Shown: positions 29,541-39,186, counted from the first letter of the stretch. The stretch is DNA of 64,000 nucleotides from Opitutaceae bacterium (GCA_027485815.1 JAIXQE010000092.1:1-64000); one strand, 5' to 3'. Numbers and translations: made by a program. The notes: a model not told the origin generated them from the sequence alone.

Positions 29541-30629
29541 TTAGCCGGACGGCAGGAACCAGAGATTCGCGGCCGGGAGCGCGACCGCCACCTCCGCGCC
29601 AACCGCGAAATCCGCCGTGTCCCCGTCCCCGCCGGGCTGGACCGCGGTCAGCGTCAGCCCGCCGCCGTCGCCCAACGCGATCTGCAGGAGCTCGCGGTCG
29701 CCGCGGAATTCCGCGGCGGTGACGCGCCCCCGCAGGGCGTCCGGCGCCGCGCCGCGCCAGGGGCGGAGCACCACCTGTTCCGGGCGGACGACCGCGCGCG
29801 TGGCCGACCGACCCGCGGGCCAGCGCTCCGCGGGCAGGTCGAGCTCCAGCGTCCCGGCGAGCCGCACGGTCGCTCGGTCCGCCGTCCCGCTGGTCCGCTC
29901 CACCGGGATCAGGTTCGCGTGTCCGACGAATTCGGCGACGAAGGCCGTGGCCGGCCGGTGGTAGATTTCGCGGGGGGAACCGACCTGCTCGAGCGCGCCG
30001 GCATTCACCACCGCGATCCGGTCGCTCAGCGCGAGGGCCTCGTCCTGGTCGTGGGTCACGAGCACGAAGGTCATCCCGAGGCGCCGCTGCAGAGCCTGCA
30101 GCTCGGCGCGCATCGATTGCCGCAACTTGGCGTCGAGCGCGGAGAAGGGCTCGTCCAGCAGGAGCACTTGCGGCCGGCACACCACCGCGCGGGCGACCGC
30201 GACCCGCTGGCGCTGGCCCCCGGAGAGTTCGTGCGGGAAACGTTCCCCGAGGCCTTGGAGCGCGACGAGCGCGAGGGCCTCGTCCACCCGCTGGCCGATT
30301 TCCGCTTGGCCGACACCCCGCATCCGCAGGCCGAACGCGACGTTGCCGCGCACGGACAGATGCGGGAAGAGGGCGTAGCCCTGGAAGACCTGATTCACGG
30401 GCCGGCGATGGGGCGGGACCCCGGTAATATCCTCCCCGCCCAGCCGGATCCGCCCGGCCGTCGGCGCCTCGAAGCCCGCGATCATCCGCAGGAGGGTCGT
30501 CTTTCCACAGCCCGAGGGGCCGAGGAGCGTCAGGAACTCCCCCCCGGCGATGGTCAGGTGGACCTCGCGGACGGCGGTGACCGCACCGTAGCGCTTGCCC
30601 ACGCCCTCGAGCTCGATCCGGGCGCTCAT
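29541..30629 (-). CDS. potA: Polyamine-type ABC transporter, ATP-binding protein
   Basis: 362 residues. Drives import of putrescine/spermidine-type solutes. Walker A GPSGCGKT (37-44), Q-loop NQVFQGYALFPH, signature LSGGQRQR (135-142), Walker B VLLLDEPFSALD, H-loop LVTHDQDEA, then a C-terminal TOBE domain (about 240-350) with RAVVRPEQVVLRP. The ADEALALSDRIAVVNAGALEQVG stretch is typical of the PotA/CysA/MalK family. The last gene of a potC-potD-potB-potA order on the minus strand; it starts inside the potB stop (ATGA, 4-nt overlap). Confidence 0.92.
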   Translation of the reverse strand: MSARIELEGVGKRYGAVTAVREVHLTIAGGEFLTLLGPSGCGKTTLLRMIAGFEAPTAGRIRLGGEDITGVPPHRRPVNQVFQGYALFPHLSVRGNVAFGLRMRGVGQAEIGQRVDEALALVALQGLGERFPHELSGGQRQRVAVARAVVCRPQVLLLDEPFSALDAKLRQSMRAELQALQRRLGMTFVLVTHDQDEALALSDRIAVVNAGALEQVGSPREIYHRPATAFVAEFVGHANLIPVERTSGTADRATVRLAGTLELDLPAERWPAGRSATRAVVRPEQVVLRPWRGAAPDALRGRVTAAEFRGDRELLQIALGDGGGLTLTAVQPGGDGDTADFAVGAEVAVALPAANLWFLPSG

Positions 30630-31504
30630 CCGCGGAGGGCGCCGCGCGGCCGGAGGGCCCGCAGCAGCATTTGGGAAACGAGGAAGAGCCCGAGCAGCGC
30701 CACTCCGAGGGCGGCCCCAAAAGGCCAGTCCCGGGCCTGCAGGAACTGGTTCTGGATGACGTTGCCGATGAGCGGAACGCGCGCGCCGCCGAGCAGGTCA
30801 GTGACGGCGAACATCGCCACGGCGGGCACGAAGACCAGCGTGACCCCGGCGGCGATGCCCGGGAGCGTGAGCGGCAGGATCACCGCGGGGAACACCCGCC
30901 AGGGTCCGGCGCCGAGGTCGTGCGCCGCCTCGATCAGGGCACCGTCCAGTTTCTCGACGCTCGCGTACACCGGCAAAATCAGGAAAGGCAGGTACGAGTA
31001 GACCAGCCCCGTCACCACGGCCGCGGGCGTGTAGAGCAGCCCGAGCGGGGCCCAGGCCGGCTGGAGCCAGGCCACCAGCGCGTTCAGCAGGCCCTCCTCG
31101 CGGAGGATCGCCATCCAGGCGTACGTGCGCACGAGGAAGCTGGTCCAGAAGGGGACCAGCACGAGCAGGAGCAGCAGTTCCCGCACGCGCGGCGCGGCGC
31201 GCGCGAGGTGGTACGCGACCGGGTACCCGATCAGCAGGCAGAGCACCGTCGTCAGCGCGGCGAAGCCGAGCGAGCGCAGGAAGATCCGCAGGTAGACGGG
31301 ATCAAGGAGTCGCGCGTAGTTTTCCAAGGAGAAGCCCCAGAGCACCTGCCCAAACTCGTCGCGTTCCCCGAAGCTGCAGCCCAGCAGCAGCAGGGCCGGC
31401 ACCACCACGAAGAGCGCGAGCCATACGAGCAGCGGCGCGAGCAGCAGCCAGGCGAAGGCGCCGGGACGGGCGCCGGGCTCGCGCGCGACGGGGAACGGGG
31501 TCAA
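30626..31504 (-). CDS. potB: Polyamine-type ABC transporter, permease (PotB-like)
   Basis: 292 residues from a TTG start at 31504 (no better in-frame start before the first helix). About six membrane helices beginning with AFAWLLLAPLLVWLALFVVVPALLLLGCSF. The EAA loop is present as IEAAHDLGAGPWRVFPAVILPLTLPGIAAGV, which contacts PotA. FGERDEFGQVLWGFSLENYARLLDP after the first helix is characteristic of PotB. It follows potD by 13 bp and overlaps potA. Confidence 0.9.
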   Translation of the reverse strand: MTPFPVAREPGARPGAFAWLLLAPLLVWLALFVVVPALLLLGCSFGERDEFGQVLWGFSLENYARLLDPVYLRIFLRSLGFAALTTVLCLLIGYPVAYHLARAAPRVRELLLLLVLVPFWTSFLVRTYAWMAILREEGLLNALVAWLQPAWAPLGLLYTPAAVVTGLVYSYLPFLILPVYASVEKLDGALIEAAHDLGAGPWRVFPAVILPLTLPGIAAGVTLVFVPAVAMFAVTDLLGGARVPLIGNVIQNQFLQARDWPFGAALGVALLGLFLVSQMLLRALRPRGALRG

Positions 31505-31517
31505 GGGCGGGCGCGCC

Positions 31518-32552
31518 TCACTTGGCGCTCTTGAGGTCGGTCACCAGTCGGTCGATGTCCGCCGCGGCGCGACCGATGTCGCGGAAACTCTCCAACTTGC
31601 CCCCCTGGGGATAGCTGGCGGGGTTCGCCAGTTCGTCGGGCGTGAGGAGGCGGCGGGCGGCGAGGTTCGGGTTGGTGTAAGGAAATGCCGCCGAAATCTG
31701 GCGCGAGACCTCGGGCCGGAGGATGTAGTCGATGAACCGGTGCGCCTCGGTGACGTTCCGGGCCCCGGTCGGAATGGCGAGGACGTCGACGAACTGATGC
31801 GCCCCTTCGGCGGGCAGGATGTACTGGAACTTGCGGTGCTCGCGCCAGAGCAGCGCGGCCTCGCCGCTCCAGACGACCCCGAGGTCCACGTCGCCGTTGA
31901 GCAGCGCGGTCTTGGGGCTGTCGGAGTCGAACACCTTCACCAGCTTGATCCACTCGGCGAGCAGGGGACGGACGCGGGCGAGGCTGGCGGCATCGATCGT
32001 ATTGATCGGCTGTCCGAGCGCGTAGAGCGCCCACGAGACCAGCTCCCGGCTGTCGTTGACCACCACGATGCGGTTCCGGTGGGCGGCCTGGAAGACGTCG
32101 CGGTAGCCGCGCACCGGGGTCTTCACCTTCTCCGTGTTCACCACGATCCCCACGCTGCCGCTCATGTACGGGACGGTGTAGCGCCCCTCGGGGTCGTGCG
32201 CGCGGCCGGTGAACTCGGGCGCCAGGTTGCCGAGGCCGGTCAGGCGGGCGCGATCGAGTGGCTGCAGTAGCTTGCGGCGAATCATCGCCTCGGCGGTGTA
32301 ATCGCTGGGCTGGACGAGGTCGTAACGGCCGCCGCCGGCCACCAGCTTGGCGAGCATCTCCTCATTCGAGGAGTAGGTCTCGAAGTTGACCTTGATGCCG
32401 GTCTCGCGGGTAAACCCCTCGAGCACGGGCTGCGGGACGTACTCGGACCAGCCGAACAGGTTGAGTTCGCCGGCGCCGCGGGTGGCGACCGGAAGGAGCG
32501 CGAGCAACAGGGCGGCAAGCCGCCCCGGGAAGGAGGGGATCTTGAATTGCAT
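31518..32552 (-). CDS. potD: Polyamine-type ABC transporter, periplasmic binding protein (PotD/PotF-like)
   Basis: 344 residues with a signal peptide (GRLAALLLALLPVATRG). Mature part starts ELNLFGWSEYVPQPVLEGFTRETGIKVN, characteristic of PotD/PotF. Binding-fold features: YSSNEEMLAKLVAGGGRYDLVQPSDY, VPYMSGSVGIVVNTEKV, DSPKTALLNGDVDLGVVWSGEAAL, and IPTGARNVTEAHRFIDYILRPE. The substrate could be putrescine, spermidine or a related amine; key binding residues were not mapped. It is the second gene of the operon, 18 bp after potC and 13 bp before potB. Confidence 0.92.
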   Translation of the reverse strand: MQFKIPSFPGRLAALLLALLPVATRGAGELNLFGWSEYVPQPVLEGFTRETGIKVNFETYSSNEEMLAKLVAGGGRYDLVQPSDYTAEAMIRRKLLQPLDRARLTGLGNLAPEFTGRAHDPEGRYTVPYMSGSVGIVVNTEKVKTPVRGYRDVFQAAHRNRIVVVNDSRELVSWALYALGQPINTIDAASLARVRPLLAEWIKLVKVFDSDSPKTALLNGDVDLGVVWSGEAALLWREHRKFQYILPAEGAHQFVDVLAIPTGARNVTEAHRFIDYILRPEVSRQISAAFPYTNPNLAARRLLTPDELANPASYPQGGKLESFRDIGRAAADIDRLVTDLKSAK

Positions 32553-32570
32553 GGCGGGAAAGGGGATGGG

Positions 32571-33386
32571 TCAGCGCGGGGCCCGGCGGAGATACGCCGA
32601 GAACGCGACGCCGGCGAGCGTGACCAGCAGGAAAAGTGCCGAAAGGGCGTTGAGCACGGGGTTGAGGCCCACCTTGGCCAGCCCGAACACCTTGAGCGGC
32701 AGGGTGGCGGCGGCGGCGGAGGCGGTGAAATAGGTCACGATCAATTCGTCCCACGACAGCAGGAAGGCCATCAGCCCGCCGGCGAGGAGCGCCGGCCGCA
32801 ACGCCGGCAGGATTACGAGGCGGAACGCACCCCACGGGGTGGCCCCAAGGTCCCGCGCCGCCTCCTCCAGGGCCGGATCCAGGCCCTGCAGCCGGGCGCG
32901 GACCGCGACCAGCACGAACGGGAAGCTGAAGGTGACGTGGCCGATGATCACGGTGGTGAACCCGAGCTCGACCCCGGCCAGCGCGAAGAGGACGAGCAGG
33001 CTGATGCCGAGCAGGATCTCCGGCATCACCATCGGCAGGTTGATCAACGACTCGAGGAGGTCGCGCCCCGGGAAGCGATGGCGGTGCAGGAGCCAAGCCC
33101 CCAGCGTCCCCAGCACCACCGAGAGGAGCGTCGTGGCCGTGGCAATCACGAGACTGTTGAGGGCCGCCCGCTGCAGCGGCGTCTGGCGCAGGAGCTCCGC
33201 GTACCAGCGGCCGCTGAAGCCCTCCCAGCCGACCCCCAGCCGCGCCGCGTTGAAGGAGTATACCACCAGCACCAGCACGGGAAGGTAGAGGAACAGCAGC
33301 ACCAGCGCCGTCCAGCCCCGCAGGCCCGCCGCCAGCAGGCGGGGACCGGCAGCCGGGGAAAACAACGGGGGGCGGGAGGCAGCCAT
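32571..33386 (-). CDS. potC: Polyamine-type ABC transporter, permease (PotC-like)
   Basis: 271 residues from the ATG of MAASRPPLFS; the ORF track starts 5 codons earlier at a TTG. Six predicted membrane helices, first one WTALVLLFLYLPVLVLVVYSF, followed by FNAARLGVGWEGFSGRWY (PotC hallmark FNxxRxxxxWxGFSxxWY). EAA loop as LEEAARDLGATPWGAFRLVILPALRPALLAGG. It heads the operon in the order potC-potD-potB-potA, unlike the E. coli order potA-potB-potC-potD. An 18-nt AT-rich palindrome lies 57-74 bp upstream in the divergent gap. Confidence 0.9.
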   Translation of the reverse strand: MAASRPPLFSPAAGPRLLAAGLRGWTALVLLFLYLPVLVLVVYSFNAARLGVGWEGFSGRWYAELLRQTPLQRAALNSLVIATATTLLSVVLGTLGAWLLHRHRFPGRDLLESLINLPMVMPEILLGISLLVLFALAGVELGFTTVIIGHVTFSFPFVLVAVRARLQGLDPALEEAARDLGATPWGAFRLVILPALRPALLAGGLMAFLLSWDELIVTYFTASAAAATLPLKVFGLAKVGLNPVLNALSALFLLVTLAGVAFSAYLRRAPR

Positions 33387-33442
33387 GCCGGGGCGAAGCA
33401 AGATTCGCGCCGCGGGCCGGACGCAAGCGCGAAGCCGCCCGC

Positions 33443-33460
33443 AATTTCAGGCGTGAAATT
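33443..33460. promoter_or_regulatory. AT-rich palindromic operator candidate between pot operon and DUF1080 gene
   Basis: AATTTCA-GGCG-TGAAATT: two perfect 7-bp arms around GGCG in a 120-bp divergent gap, 57 bp from the potC ATG and 46 bp from the DUF1080 ATG. In so GC-rich a sequence an AT-rich perfect palindrome is unlikely by chance. It could serve a TetR, GntR, LacI or similar repressor; none is encoded nearby. Confidence 0.5.
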
Positions 33461-33506
33461 CCCGGCCGCCGCCCCGAGTCTCGACGAGCACTCCCACCCT
33501 CCCCCA

Positions 33507-34181
33507 ATGAAAATCCTCCGCCTGCTCCCCCTCCTCTGCCTCGCCGCCCTGCCCCTGCCCGCCGCCGACGGCTGGGTGAACCTCTTCAACGGCCGCGACC
33601 TCGACGGCTGGGAGCAGCACAGCGGCACCGCCAAGTACCGCGTCGAGGACGGGACCATCGTCGGCACCACCGTGCTCAACACCGGCAACAGCTTCCTCTG
33701 CACGAAGCGGACCTACGGGGATTTCGTCCTCGAGCTCGAGTTCAAGGTGGCCCGCAACATGAACTCCGGGATCCAGTTCCGCAGCGAGTTCTACCCCCGG
33801 GAGACCGAGAAGGAGATCAACGGCAAGAAGCGCAAATTCCCCGCCGACCGGGTCTTCGGCTACCAGTACGAGATCGACCCCTCCGAGCGCGCGTGGACCG
33901 GCGGCGTCTACGACGAGGCCCGCCGCGGCTGGCTGGCTGACCTGAAGGACAAGCCCGCCGCCCAGAAGGCCTTCCGCCAGGGAGAGTGGAACAAGGTGCG
34001 GATCGAGTGCCGGGGCGACCGCATCCAGACCTGGATCAACGATGTCCCCGCCACCGATTTCCGCGACGCGATGACCCCGCGCGGCATCATCGCCCTGCAG
34101 GTCCACGGCATCGGCGACGGCAAGAAGAACAAGCCCGGCGAGGAGATCCGCTGGCGCAACGTGCGCTTGAAGGAACTGTGA
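33507..34181 (+). CDS. Exported DUF1080 (3-keto-disaccharide hydrolase-type) protein
   Basis: 224 residues from MKILRLLPLL, with a signal peptide ending near LPAADG. The DUF1080 fold is a concanavalin-like jelly roll; members include 3-keto-glycoside hydrolases. Family motifs: GWVNLFNGRDLDGWEQH at the N-terminus, EDGTIVGTT, FLCTKRTYGDFVLELEFKV, MNSGIQFRS, YQYEIDPSE, WNKVRIECRGDRIQTWINDVPATDF, and GIIALQVHG near the C-terminus. Full length. It overlaps the following esterase gene by 4 nt (GTGA), so the two are coupled, suggesting joint use in periplasmic carbohydrate breakdown. Enzymatic activity is inferred from family. Confidence 0.9.
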   Translation: MKILRLLPLLCLAALPLPAADGWVNLFNGRDLDGWEQHSGTAKYRVEDGTIVGTTVLNTGNSFLCTKRTYGDFVLELEFKVARNMNSGIQFRSEFYPRETEKEINGKKRKFPADRVFGYQYEIDPSERAWTGGVYDEARRGWLADLKDKPAAQKAFRQGEWNKVRIECRGDRIQTWINDVPATDFRDAMTPRGIIALQVHGIGDGKKNKPGEEIRWRNVRLKEL

Positions 34182-35074
34182 GCCGCCTCGCGCCGCTCCT
34201 GCTCCTGGCCTCGGTCGCCGTCGGCGCCCCGCCGGCCCGCACGCTGGACGTCTGGCCCGGTCCCCCGCCCGGCGAGACCCGCACGCTGCCGCCCGAAGCG
34301 GATCAGACGCGTCCGACCGACCGCCTCGTCGCCGGACAGCAGGTCATCCGGCTGGGCAACGTCAGCACCCCGCAACTGGCGGTCTTCCGCCCGGACCCGC
34401 GGCTCGATACCGGCGCCGCGGTCATCATCTGCCCGGGCGGCGGCTTCAACATCCTGGCCTACGACCTCGAGGGCACGGAGGTGGCCGCTTGGCTCAATGG
34501 CCTCGGTATTACCGGCATCGTGCTGAAGTACCGCGTCCCCGCCCGCGACCCGGCGCGCCGCTGGCTTGCGGCGGTGCAGGACGCGCAGCGCGCGATGAGC
34601 CTGGTGCGGTCCAAGGCCGGGGAATGGGGCCTGCGGGCCGACCGCCTCGGCATCCTCGGTTTCAGCGCCGGGGGCGCCACCGCCGCCTACACCGCCCTCG
34701 CCACCGAGCGCCTCTATCCGGCCGTCGATGCGGCCGACACCGTCCCCTGGCGGCCGGACTTCGCCCTGCTGATTTATACCGGCGGGTTCGTGGAGCGGGG
34801 GCAGACCACGCTTTCCGGCGTGATGCCGGTCGGGCCGGGCGCCCCGCCGATGTTCCTCGTCCACGCCTTCGACGACGCCGTCCCCGTGCAGAACACCCTC
34901 TTGCTGGCCGCCGAGCTGCGCCGTGCGGGGGGCAGCGCGGAAGTGCACGTCTACGACGCCGGCGGGCACGGCTACGGCCTGCGTCCGGATCCCGCCCTGC
35001 CGGTCACCTCGTGGCCCGAGCGCGCCGCCGCCTGGCTGCGCCGCCGCGGCCTGTTGGAATCGACCGGCCGTTGA
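34178..35074 (+). CDS. Exported alpha/beta hydrolase, acetyl-esterase-like
   Basis: 298 residues from a GTG start overlapping the DUF1080 stop (GTGA), with AAGGA 3 nt upstream. The longer ORF-track start lies within DUF1080 and is rejected. Signal peptide SRLAPLLLLASVAVGAPP. Catalytic pieces of the BD-FAE/acetylxylan-esterase-like group: oxyanion region ICPGGGFNILAYDLEG (family CPGGGY), nucleophile in LGFSAGGATAAY (GxSxG), acid in AFDDAVPVQNT, and His in DAGGHGYGL. Probably removes acetyl groups from plant or algal polysaccharide fragments after export. ilvD follows after 58 bp. Confidence 0.87.
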   Translation: MSRLAPLLLLASVAVGAPPARTLDVWPGPPPGETRTLPPEADQTRPTDRLVAGQQVIRLGNVSTPQLAVFRPDPRLDTGAAVIICPGGGFNILAYDLEGTEVAAWLNGLGITGIVLKYRVPARDPARRWLAAVQDAQRAMSLVRSKAGEWGLRADRLGILGFSAGGATAAYTALATERLYPAVDAADTVPWRPDFALLIYTGGFVERGQTTLSGVMPVGPGAPPMFLVHAFDDAVPVQNTLLLAAELRRAGGSAEVHVYDAGGHGYGLRPDPALPVTSWPERAAAWLRRRGLLESTGR

Positions 35075-35132
35075 CCTCCCGACTAGGGCTTGCCGCTGCC
35101 ACGGCGCTCTGGTTCGGTCCCGACCTCTCTCC

Positions 35133-36833
35133 ATGCCCTCCACCCCGGACTCCACCCGCAAGTATTCCTCCGTCGTCGTCGACGGTCCCGCCCGCGCCGG
35201 CGCGCGCTCGATGCTGCGCCCCGTCGGTTTCACCGACGCGGACTTCCAGAAGCCGGTCATCGGCATCGCCTCCCTTTGGAGCATGGTGACGCCGTGCAAC
35301 ATGCACATCGACAAGCTCGCCCTCGAATCCGAGGCCGGGACCAACGCCGCGGGCGGCAAGGGCGTCATCTTCGGCACCATCACCGTGTCCGACGGCATCA
35401 GCATGGGCACGCCCGGGATGCGCTACTCCCTGGTTTCGCGCGAAATCATCGCGGACTCGATCGAGGCGGTGGCGGCCGGTGAGGGCTTCGACGGCGTGGT
35501 GACCATCGGCGGCTGCGACAAGAACATGCCCGGCTGCATCATGGCGATGGCCCGGCTCAACCGCCCCGGCGTCTTCGTCTACGGCGGCACCATCTTGCCG
35601 GGCATCCATCCCGACACCCGCAAGGAGTGCGACATCGTGTCCGTCTACGAGGCGATCGGCCAGCACGCCGCCGGCAAGGTCGACGACGAGGGCCTGCGCA
35701 AGATCGAGGCCTGCTCCATCCCCGGCGCCGGCTCCTGCGGCGGGATGTACACCGCCAACACGATGGCCTCCGCCATCGAGGCCCTCGGGATGAGCCTCCC
35801 CAACAGCTCCGCCCAGATCGCCATCAGCGAGGAGAAGAAGCAGGACTGCCGCCGCGCCGGCGAGGCCACCCTCGCGCTGCTCAAGGCGGACCTGAAACCC
35901 CGCGACATCATGACGCGGAAGGCGTTCGAGAACGCCATCACCGTCACGATCGCCCTCGGCGGCTCCACCAACGCCGTGCTGCACCTCCTGGCCATCGCCC
36001 ACACCTGCGGGGTGAAGCTGAAGCTCGACGACTTCACCCGCATCGGGAAGCGCGTGCCCGTGCTCGCCGATCTGAAGCCCTCCGGCAAGTACGGGATGGT
36101 CCACCTCACCCGCATCGGCGGCCTCCCCCCGCTGATGAAGGTGCTGCTCGACGCCGGCCTCCTGCACGGCGACTGCCTGACCGTGACCGGCAAGACCGTC
36201 GCCGAGAACCTCCGCGACGTGAAGCCCTACCCGGCCGGGCAGGACGTCGTCCGTCCGCTCTCGAACCCGATCAAGGCCGACAGCCACCTGCGCGTCCTCT
36301 ACGGCAACCTCGCCCCCGCCGGCGCGATGGCCAAGATCACCGGCAAGGAGGGGCTCTCGTTCAGCGGCAAGGCCATCGTCTTCGAAGGGGAGGAAAAGGC
36401 GCTCGACGCGATCCTCGCCGGCCGCGTCAAACCCGGCCACGTCGTCGTCATCCGCAATGAGGGGCCGGTCGGCGGTCCCGGCATGCGCGAGATGCTCAGC
36501 CCCACCAGCGCCATCATGGGCCGCGGTCTCGGCAAGGACGTCGCCCTGATCACGGACGGCCGCTTCTCCGGCGGCAGCCACGGCTTCGTCGTCGGCCACC
36601 TCACCCCCGAGGCGGCCGTCGGCGGCCCGATCGGCGTGGTCCGCAACGGTGACCCGATCACCATCGACGCCGTCCGCAACGAGCTGACCCTCGGCATTCC
36701 CGCCCGCGAGCTGCAGGCGCGCCTCCGCACCTGGAAGCCGCGCCGCGCCAAGGAAACCCGCGGCGTCCTCGCCAAGTACGCCCACACCGTGACGAGCGCC
36801 TCGGAGGGCGCGGTGACCGACAAGCTCACCTGA
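35133..36833 (+). CDS. ilvD: Dihydroxy-acid dehydratase
   Basis: 566 residues from [13 protein letters not shown]; the preceding 70 codons of the ORF track are out of family. It dehydrates dihydroxy acids in valine, leucine and isoleucine synthesis, with an iron-sulfur cluster in the cytoplasm. Cluster cysteines in [29 protein letters not shown], and [14 protein letters not shown]. Also [43 protein letters not shown], and the C-terminal [46 protein letters not shown]. Full length, all key residues. It precedes pgi by 10 bp. Confidence 0.97.
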   Translation: MPSTPDSTRKYSSVVVDGPARAGARSMLRPVGFTDADFQKPVIGIASLWSMVTPCNMHIDKLALESEAGTNAAGGKGVIFGTITVSDGISMGTPGMRYSLVSREIIADSIEAVAAGEGFDGVVTIGGCDKNMPGCIMAMARLNRPGVFVYGGTILPGIHPDTRKECDIVSVYEAIGQHAAGKVDDEGLRKIEACSIPGAGSCGGMYTANTMASAIEALGMSLPNSSAQIAISEEKKQDCRRAGEATLALLKADLKPRDIMTRKAFENAITVTIALGGSTNAVLHLLAIAHTCGVKLKLDDFTRIGKRVPVLADLKPSGKYGMVHLTRIGGLPPLMKVLLDAGLLHGDCLTVTGKTVAENLRDVKPYPAGQDVVRPLSNPIKADSHLRVLYGNLAPAGAMAKITGKEGLSFSGKAIVFEGEEKALDAILAGRVKPGHVVVIRNEGPVGGPGMREMLSPTSAIMGRGLGKDVALITDGRFSGGSHGFVVGHLTPEAAVGGPIGVVRNGDPITIDAVRNELTLGIPARELQARLRTWKPRRAKETRGVLAKYAHTVTSASEGAVTDKLT

Positions 36834-36843
36834 GGCGCGCGCG

Positions 36844-38424
36844 ATGAGCTGGGCGCATTTTCAGGAGCACTTCCACCACTACCCTGCCCTGGGGTTCAGC
36901 CTGGACCTCTCGCGGCTCCCCTTGCCCGCGGAGTTCACCACGGCGATGGAGGGGCCGATGCAGGAGGCGTTCGCCGCGATGCGCGCCCTCGAGGCCGGCG
37001 CCATCGCGAATCCCGACGAGGGCCGCCGGGTCGGCCACTACTGGCTGCGCACGCCCGCGCTCGCGCCCACCCCGGAGATCCGCACGGAGATCGAGGACAC
37101 CCTGCGCTCGATCCGCGCCTTCGCCGCGAACGTCCACGCCGGCACCATCGCCGGCCCGCGCGGCCGCTTCCGCGAACTGCTGGTGATCGGCATCGGCGGC
37201 TCCGCCCTCGGGCCGCAGCTGGTGGCCCACGCGCTCGGCCAGCCCCGCCGCGACAAGCTGGCGATCCACTTCCTCGACAACACGGACCCGGACGGGATCG
37301 ACCTCGTCTTCGGGCAGCTCCGGGGACGACTGGCCCGCACCCTCGTGCTCGTGATTTCCAAGTCGGGCGGCACCGCGGAGACCCGCAACGGGATGCTCGA
37401 GGCCCAGGCCGCCTTCCGCGCCGCCGGCCTCGATCCCGCGCGGCACTTCGTCGCCGTCACGGGCGCCGGCTCCCGGCTCGACCAGGAGGCGCGCGACGCC
37501 GGCTGGCTGGCGCGCTTCGCGATGTGGGACTGGGTGGGCGGCCGCACCAGCCAGCTCAGCGCCGTGGGCCTGCTACCCGCCGCGCTGCAGGGCTTGGACA
37601 TCGATGGGCTGCTCGAGGGGGCCGCCGCGATGGACGAACTCACGCGCCGGCCCGAGACCCGCGCGAACCCCGCGGCGCTCCTCGCGCTGGCCTGGCACCA
37701 CGCCACGGATGGACGCGGCCGGAAGGACATGGTGGTGCTGCCGTACAAGGACCGGCTGCTCCTGTTTTCGCGTTACCTCCAGCAGCTGGTGATGGAATCC
37801 CTCGGCAAGGAGCGCGACCTCGCGGGCAACGTCGTCCACCAAGGCATCGCAGTCTACGGCAACAAGGGTTCGACCGACCAGCACGCCTACGTCCAGCAGC
37901 TGCGGGAGGGCGTGGACAACTTCTTCGTGACGTTCATCGAGGTGCTCCGGGACCGCCCCGGCCGCCACGCGCTGGCGGTGGAGCCGGGGGTGACCGCCGG
38001 GGACTACCTGCAGGGTTTCCTGCTCGGGACCCGCGACGCCCTCAGCGAGAAGGGGCGCGGCTCGATCACCCTGACCGTGCCGGACGTCTCGCCGCGGACG
38101 CTCGGGATGTTGATCGCCCTGTACGAGCGCGTCACCGGCCTCTACGCCTCGCTCGTCGGGATCAACGCCTACCACCAGCCCGGCGTCGAGGCGGGCAAGA
38201 AGGCGGCGGGCGCGGTGCTCACGCTCCAGCGGGCCGTGGTCGCCGCGCTGGCGGCGGAGCGGGGCCGCGCCTTCACTGCGCCCGAGCTGGCCGCGCGCGC
38301 GGGCGCGCCGGAGGCGGCGGAGACGGCCTTCAAAGTCCTGGAACACCTCAGCGCAAATCCCGCGACCGGGGTGCGTCGCCGCGCCGGGAAGACCGCGACG
38401 GCCGCGACTTACCGCCTCGCCTGA
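36844..38424 (+). CDS. pgi: Glucose-6-phosphate isomerase with a C-terminal winged-helix-like extension
   Basis: 526 residues. Interconverts glucose-6-phosphate and fructose-6-phosphate. SIS-fold features: [73 protein letters not shown], and [18 protein letters not shown] with the C-terminal catalytic region [19 protein letters not shown] (Lys). The last 65 residues (from about 462: [42 protein letters not shown]) look like a small winged-helix module not found in E. coli Pgi. I have seen similar tails in other bacterial Pgi by memory only. Its function is unknown. GPI sits between ilvD and a coiled-coil protein on the same strand. Confidence 0.93.
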   Translation: MSWAHFQEHFHHYPALGFSLDLSRLPLPAEFTTAMEGPMQEAFAAMRALEAGAIANPDEGRRVGHYWLRTPALAPTPEIRTEIEDTLRSIRAFAANVHAGTIAGPRGRFRELLVIGIGGSALGPQLVAHALGQPRRDKLAIHFLDNTDPDGIDLVFGQLRGRLARTLVLVISKSGGTAETRNGMLEAQAAFRAAGLDPARHFVAVTGAGSRLDQEARDAGWLARFAMWDWVGGRTSQLSAVGLLPAALQGLDIDGLLEGAAAMDELTRRPETRANPAALLALAWHHATDGRGRKDMVVLPYKDRLLLFSRYLQQLVMESLGKERDLAGNVVHQGIAVYGNKGSTDQHAYVQQLREGVDNFFVTFIEVLRDRPGRHALAVEPGVTAGDYLQGFLLGTRDALSEKGRGSITLTVPDVSPRTLGMLIALYERVTGLYASLVGINAYHQPGVEAGKKAAGAVLTLQRAVVAALAAERGRAFTAPELAARAGAPEAAETAFKVLEHLSANPATGVRRRAGKTATAATYRLA

Positions 38425-38433
38425 GGCCGCGCC

Positions 38434-39186
38434 GTGCACCGCCTGCCGCTCCTGCTCTGCCTGATCGCGCTGGCCGGCGCCGGGGGCTCGGCCTTCCTCG
38501 CGCTGCGCATCGGAAATTCGAAGCAGGTGCTGGAGGTGCGCTTGGCCGAGAGCCAGTCGCGCGCCACCCGGCTGGAAACGGAGCTCGGCGGCGCGCGCGC
38601 CGAGGCGGACGCGCGGCAGCAGCGCGCCACCGGCCTCGAGGTCGAGCTCGCCCGCACCAGCGAGCGGCTCGCCGGGGTGGAGGCGCGCGGCCGGGAGACG
38701 GAGCGCGCCCTCGCGGATACCCGCACGGTGCTCGCGCTGTACGAATCGACCGCCCGGGCGCTGGAGGACGAGGTCGCGGCCCTGCGCCGGGATCTCGATG
38801 CGACCCGCGCGTCGCACGCCTCCCCCGAGGCGGTGCAGGCCTACCGGCAGACGATCGCGGACCTCGAGCGCCAGCTCGCCTCCGCCCGCCACGGGACCGC
38901 GGCGCCCGCCACCCCGGGCGCCTCCACCGCGGTGTTCACCAACCGCGCCGGCCGCGCGACCATCCTCAACGTCGGGCCCGGCAACGCCTTCGTCGTGCTC
39001 AACTTCGGCACCGCCCGCGGCGCGCGCCCCGGCCAGCGGCTGCAGGTTTCCCAGGGCGGCCGGCTGCTCGCGACCGTCCAGATCAGCGACGCCCGCACCC
39101 AGTTCTCGGTGGCCCAGGTCGAGCCGGACTCCCTGCGAGGGGTCTTGCAGAAGGGGGATGAGGCGGTTTTGGTACGGGAACCATGA
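38434..39186 (+). CDS. Membrane-anchored coiled-coil protein, unknown function
   Basis: 250 residues from GTG, 9 bp after the pgi stop. One N-terminal membrane or signal segment (PLLLCLIALAGAGGSAFLALRI), then about 130 residues of Ala/Glu/Arg-rich coiled coil (QVLEVRLAESQSRATRLETELGGARAEADAR... to ADLERQLASAR), a short Ala/Pro linker, and a C-terminal beta domain (about 160-245) with FTNRAGRATILNVGPGNAFVVLNFGTARGARPGQRLQV and QISDARTQFSVAQVEPDSLRG. The beta part resembles envelope adaptor modules such as those in MreC or fusion proteins, without a firm match. The stop overlaps the next gene's start (ATGA), so it is made together with a tiny lipoprotein. Probably envelope-associated. Confidence 0.75.
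   Translation: MHRLPLLLCLIALAGAGGSAFLALRIGNSKQVLEVRLAESQSRATRLETELGGARAEADARQQRATGLEVELARTSERLAGVEARGRETERALADTRTVLALYESTARALEDEVAALRRDLDATRASHASPEAVQAYRQTIADLERQLASARHGTAAPATPGASTAVFTNRAGRATILNVGPGNAFVVLNFGTARGARPGQRLQVSQGGRLLATVQISDARTQFSVAQVEPDSLRGVLQKGDEAVLVREP

Noticed and set aside
35004-36785. 593-residue minus-strand ORF across ilvD
   Set aside because: Antisense to a well-conserved gene and of shadow-like composition.
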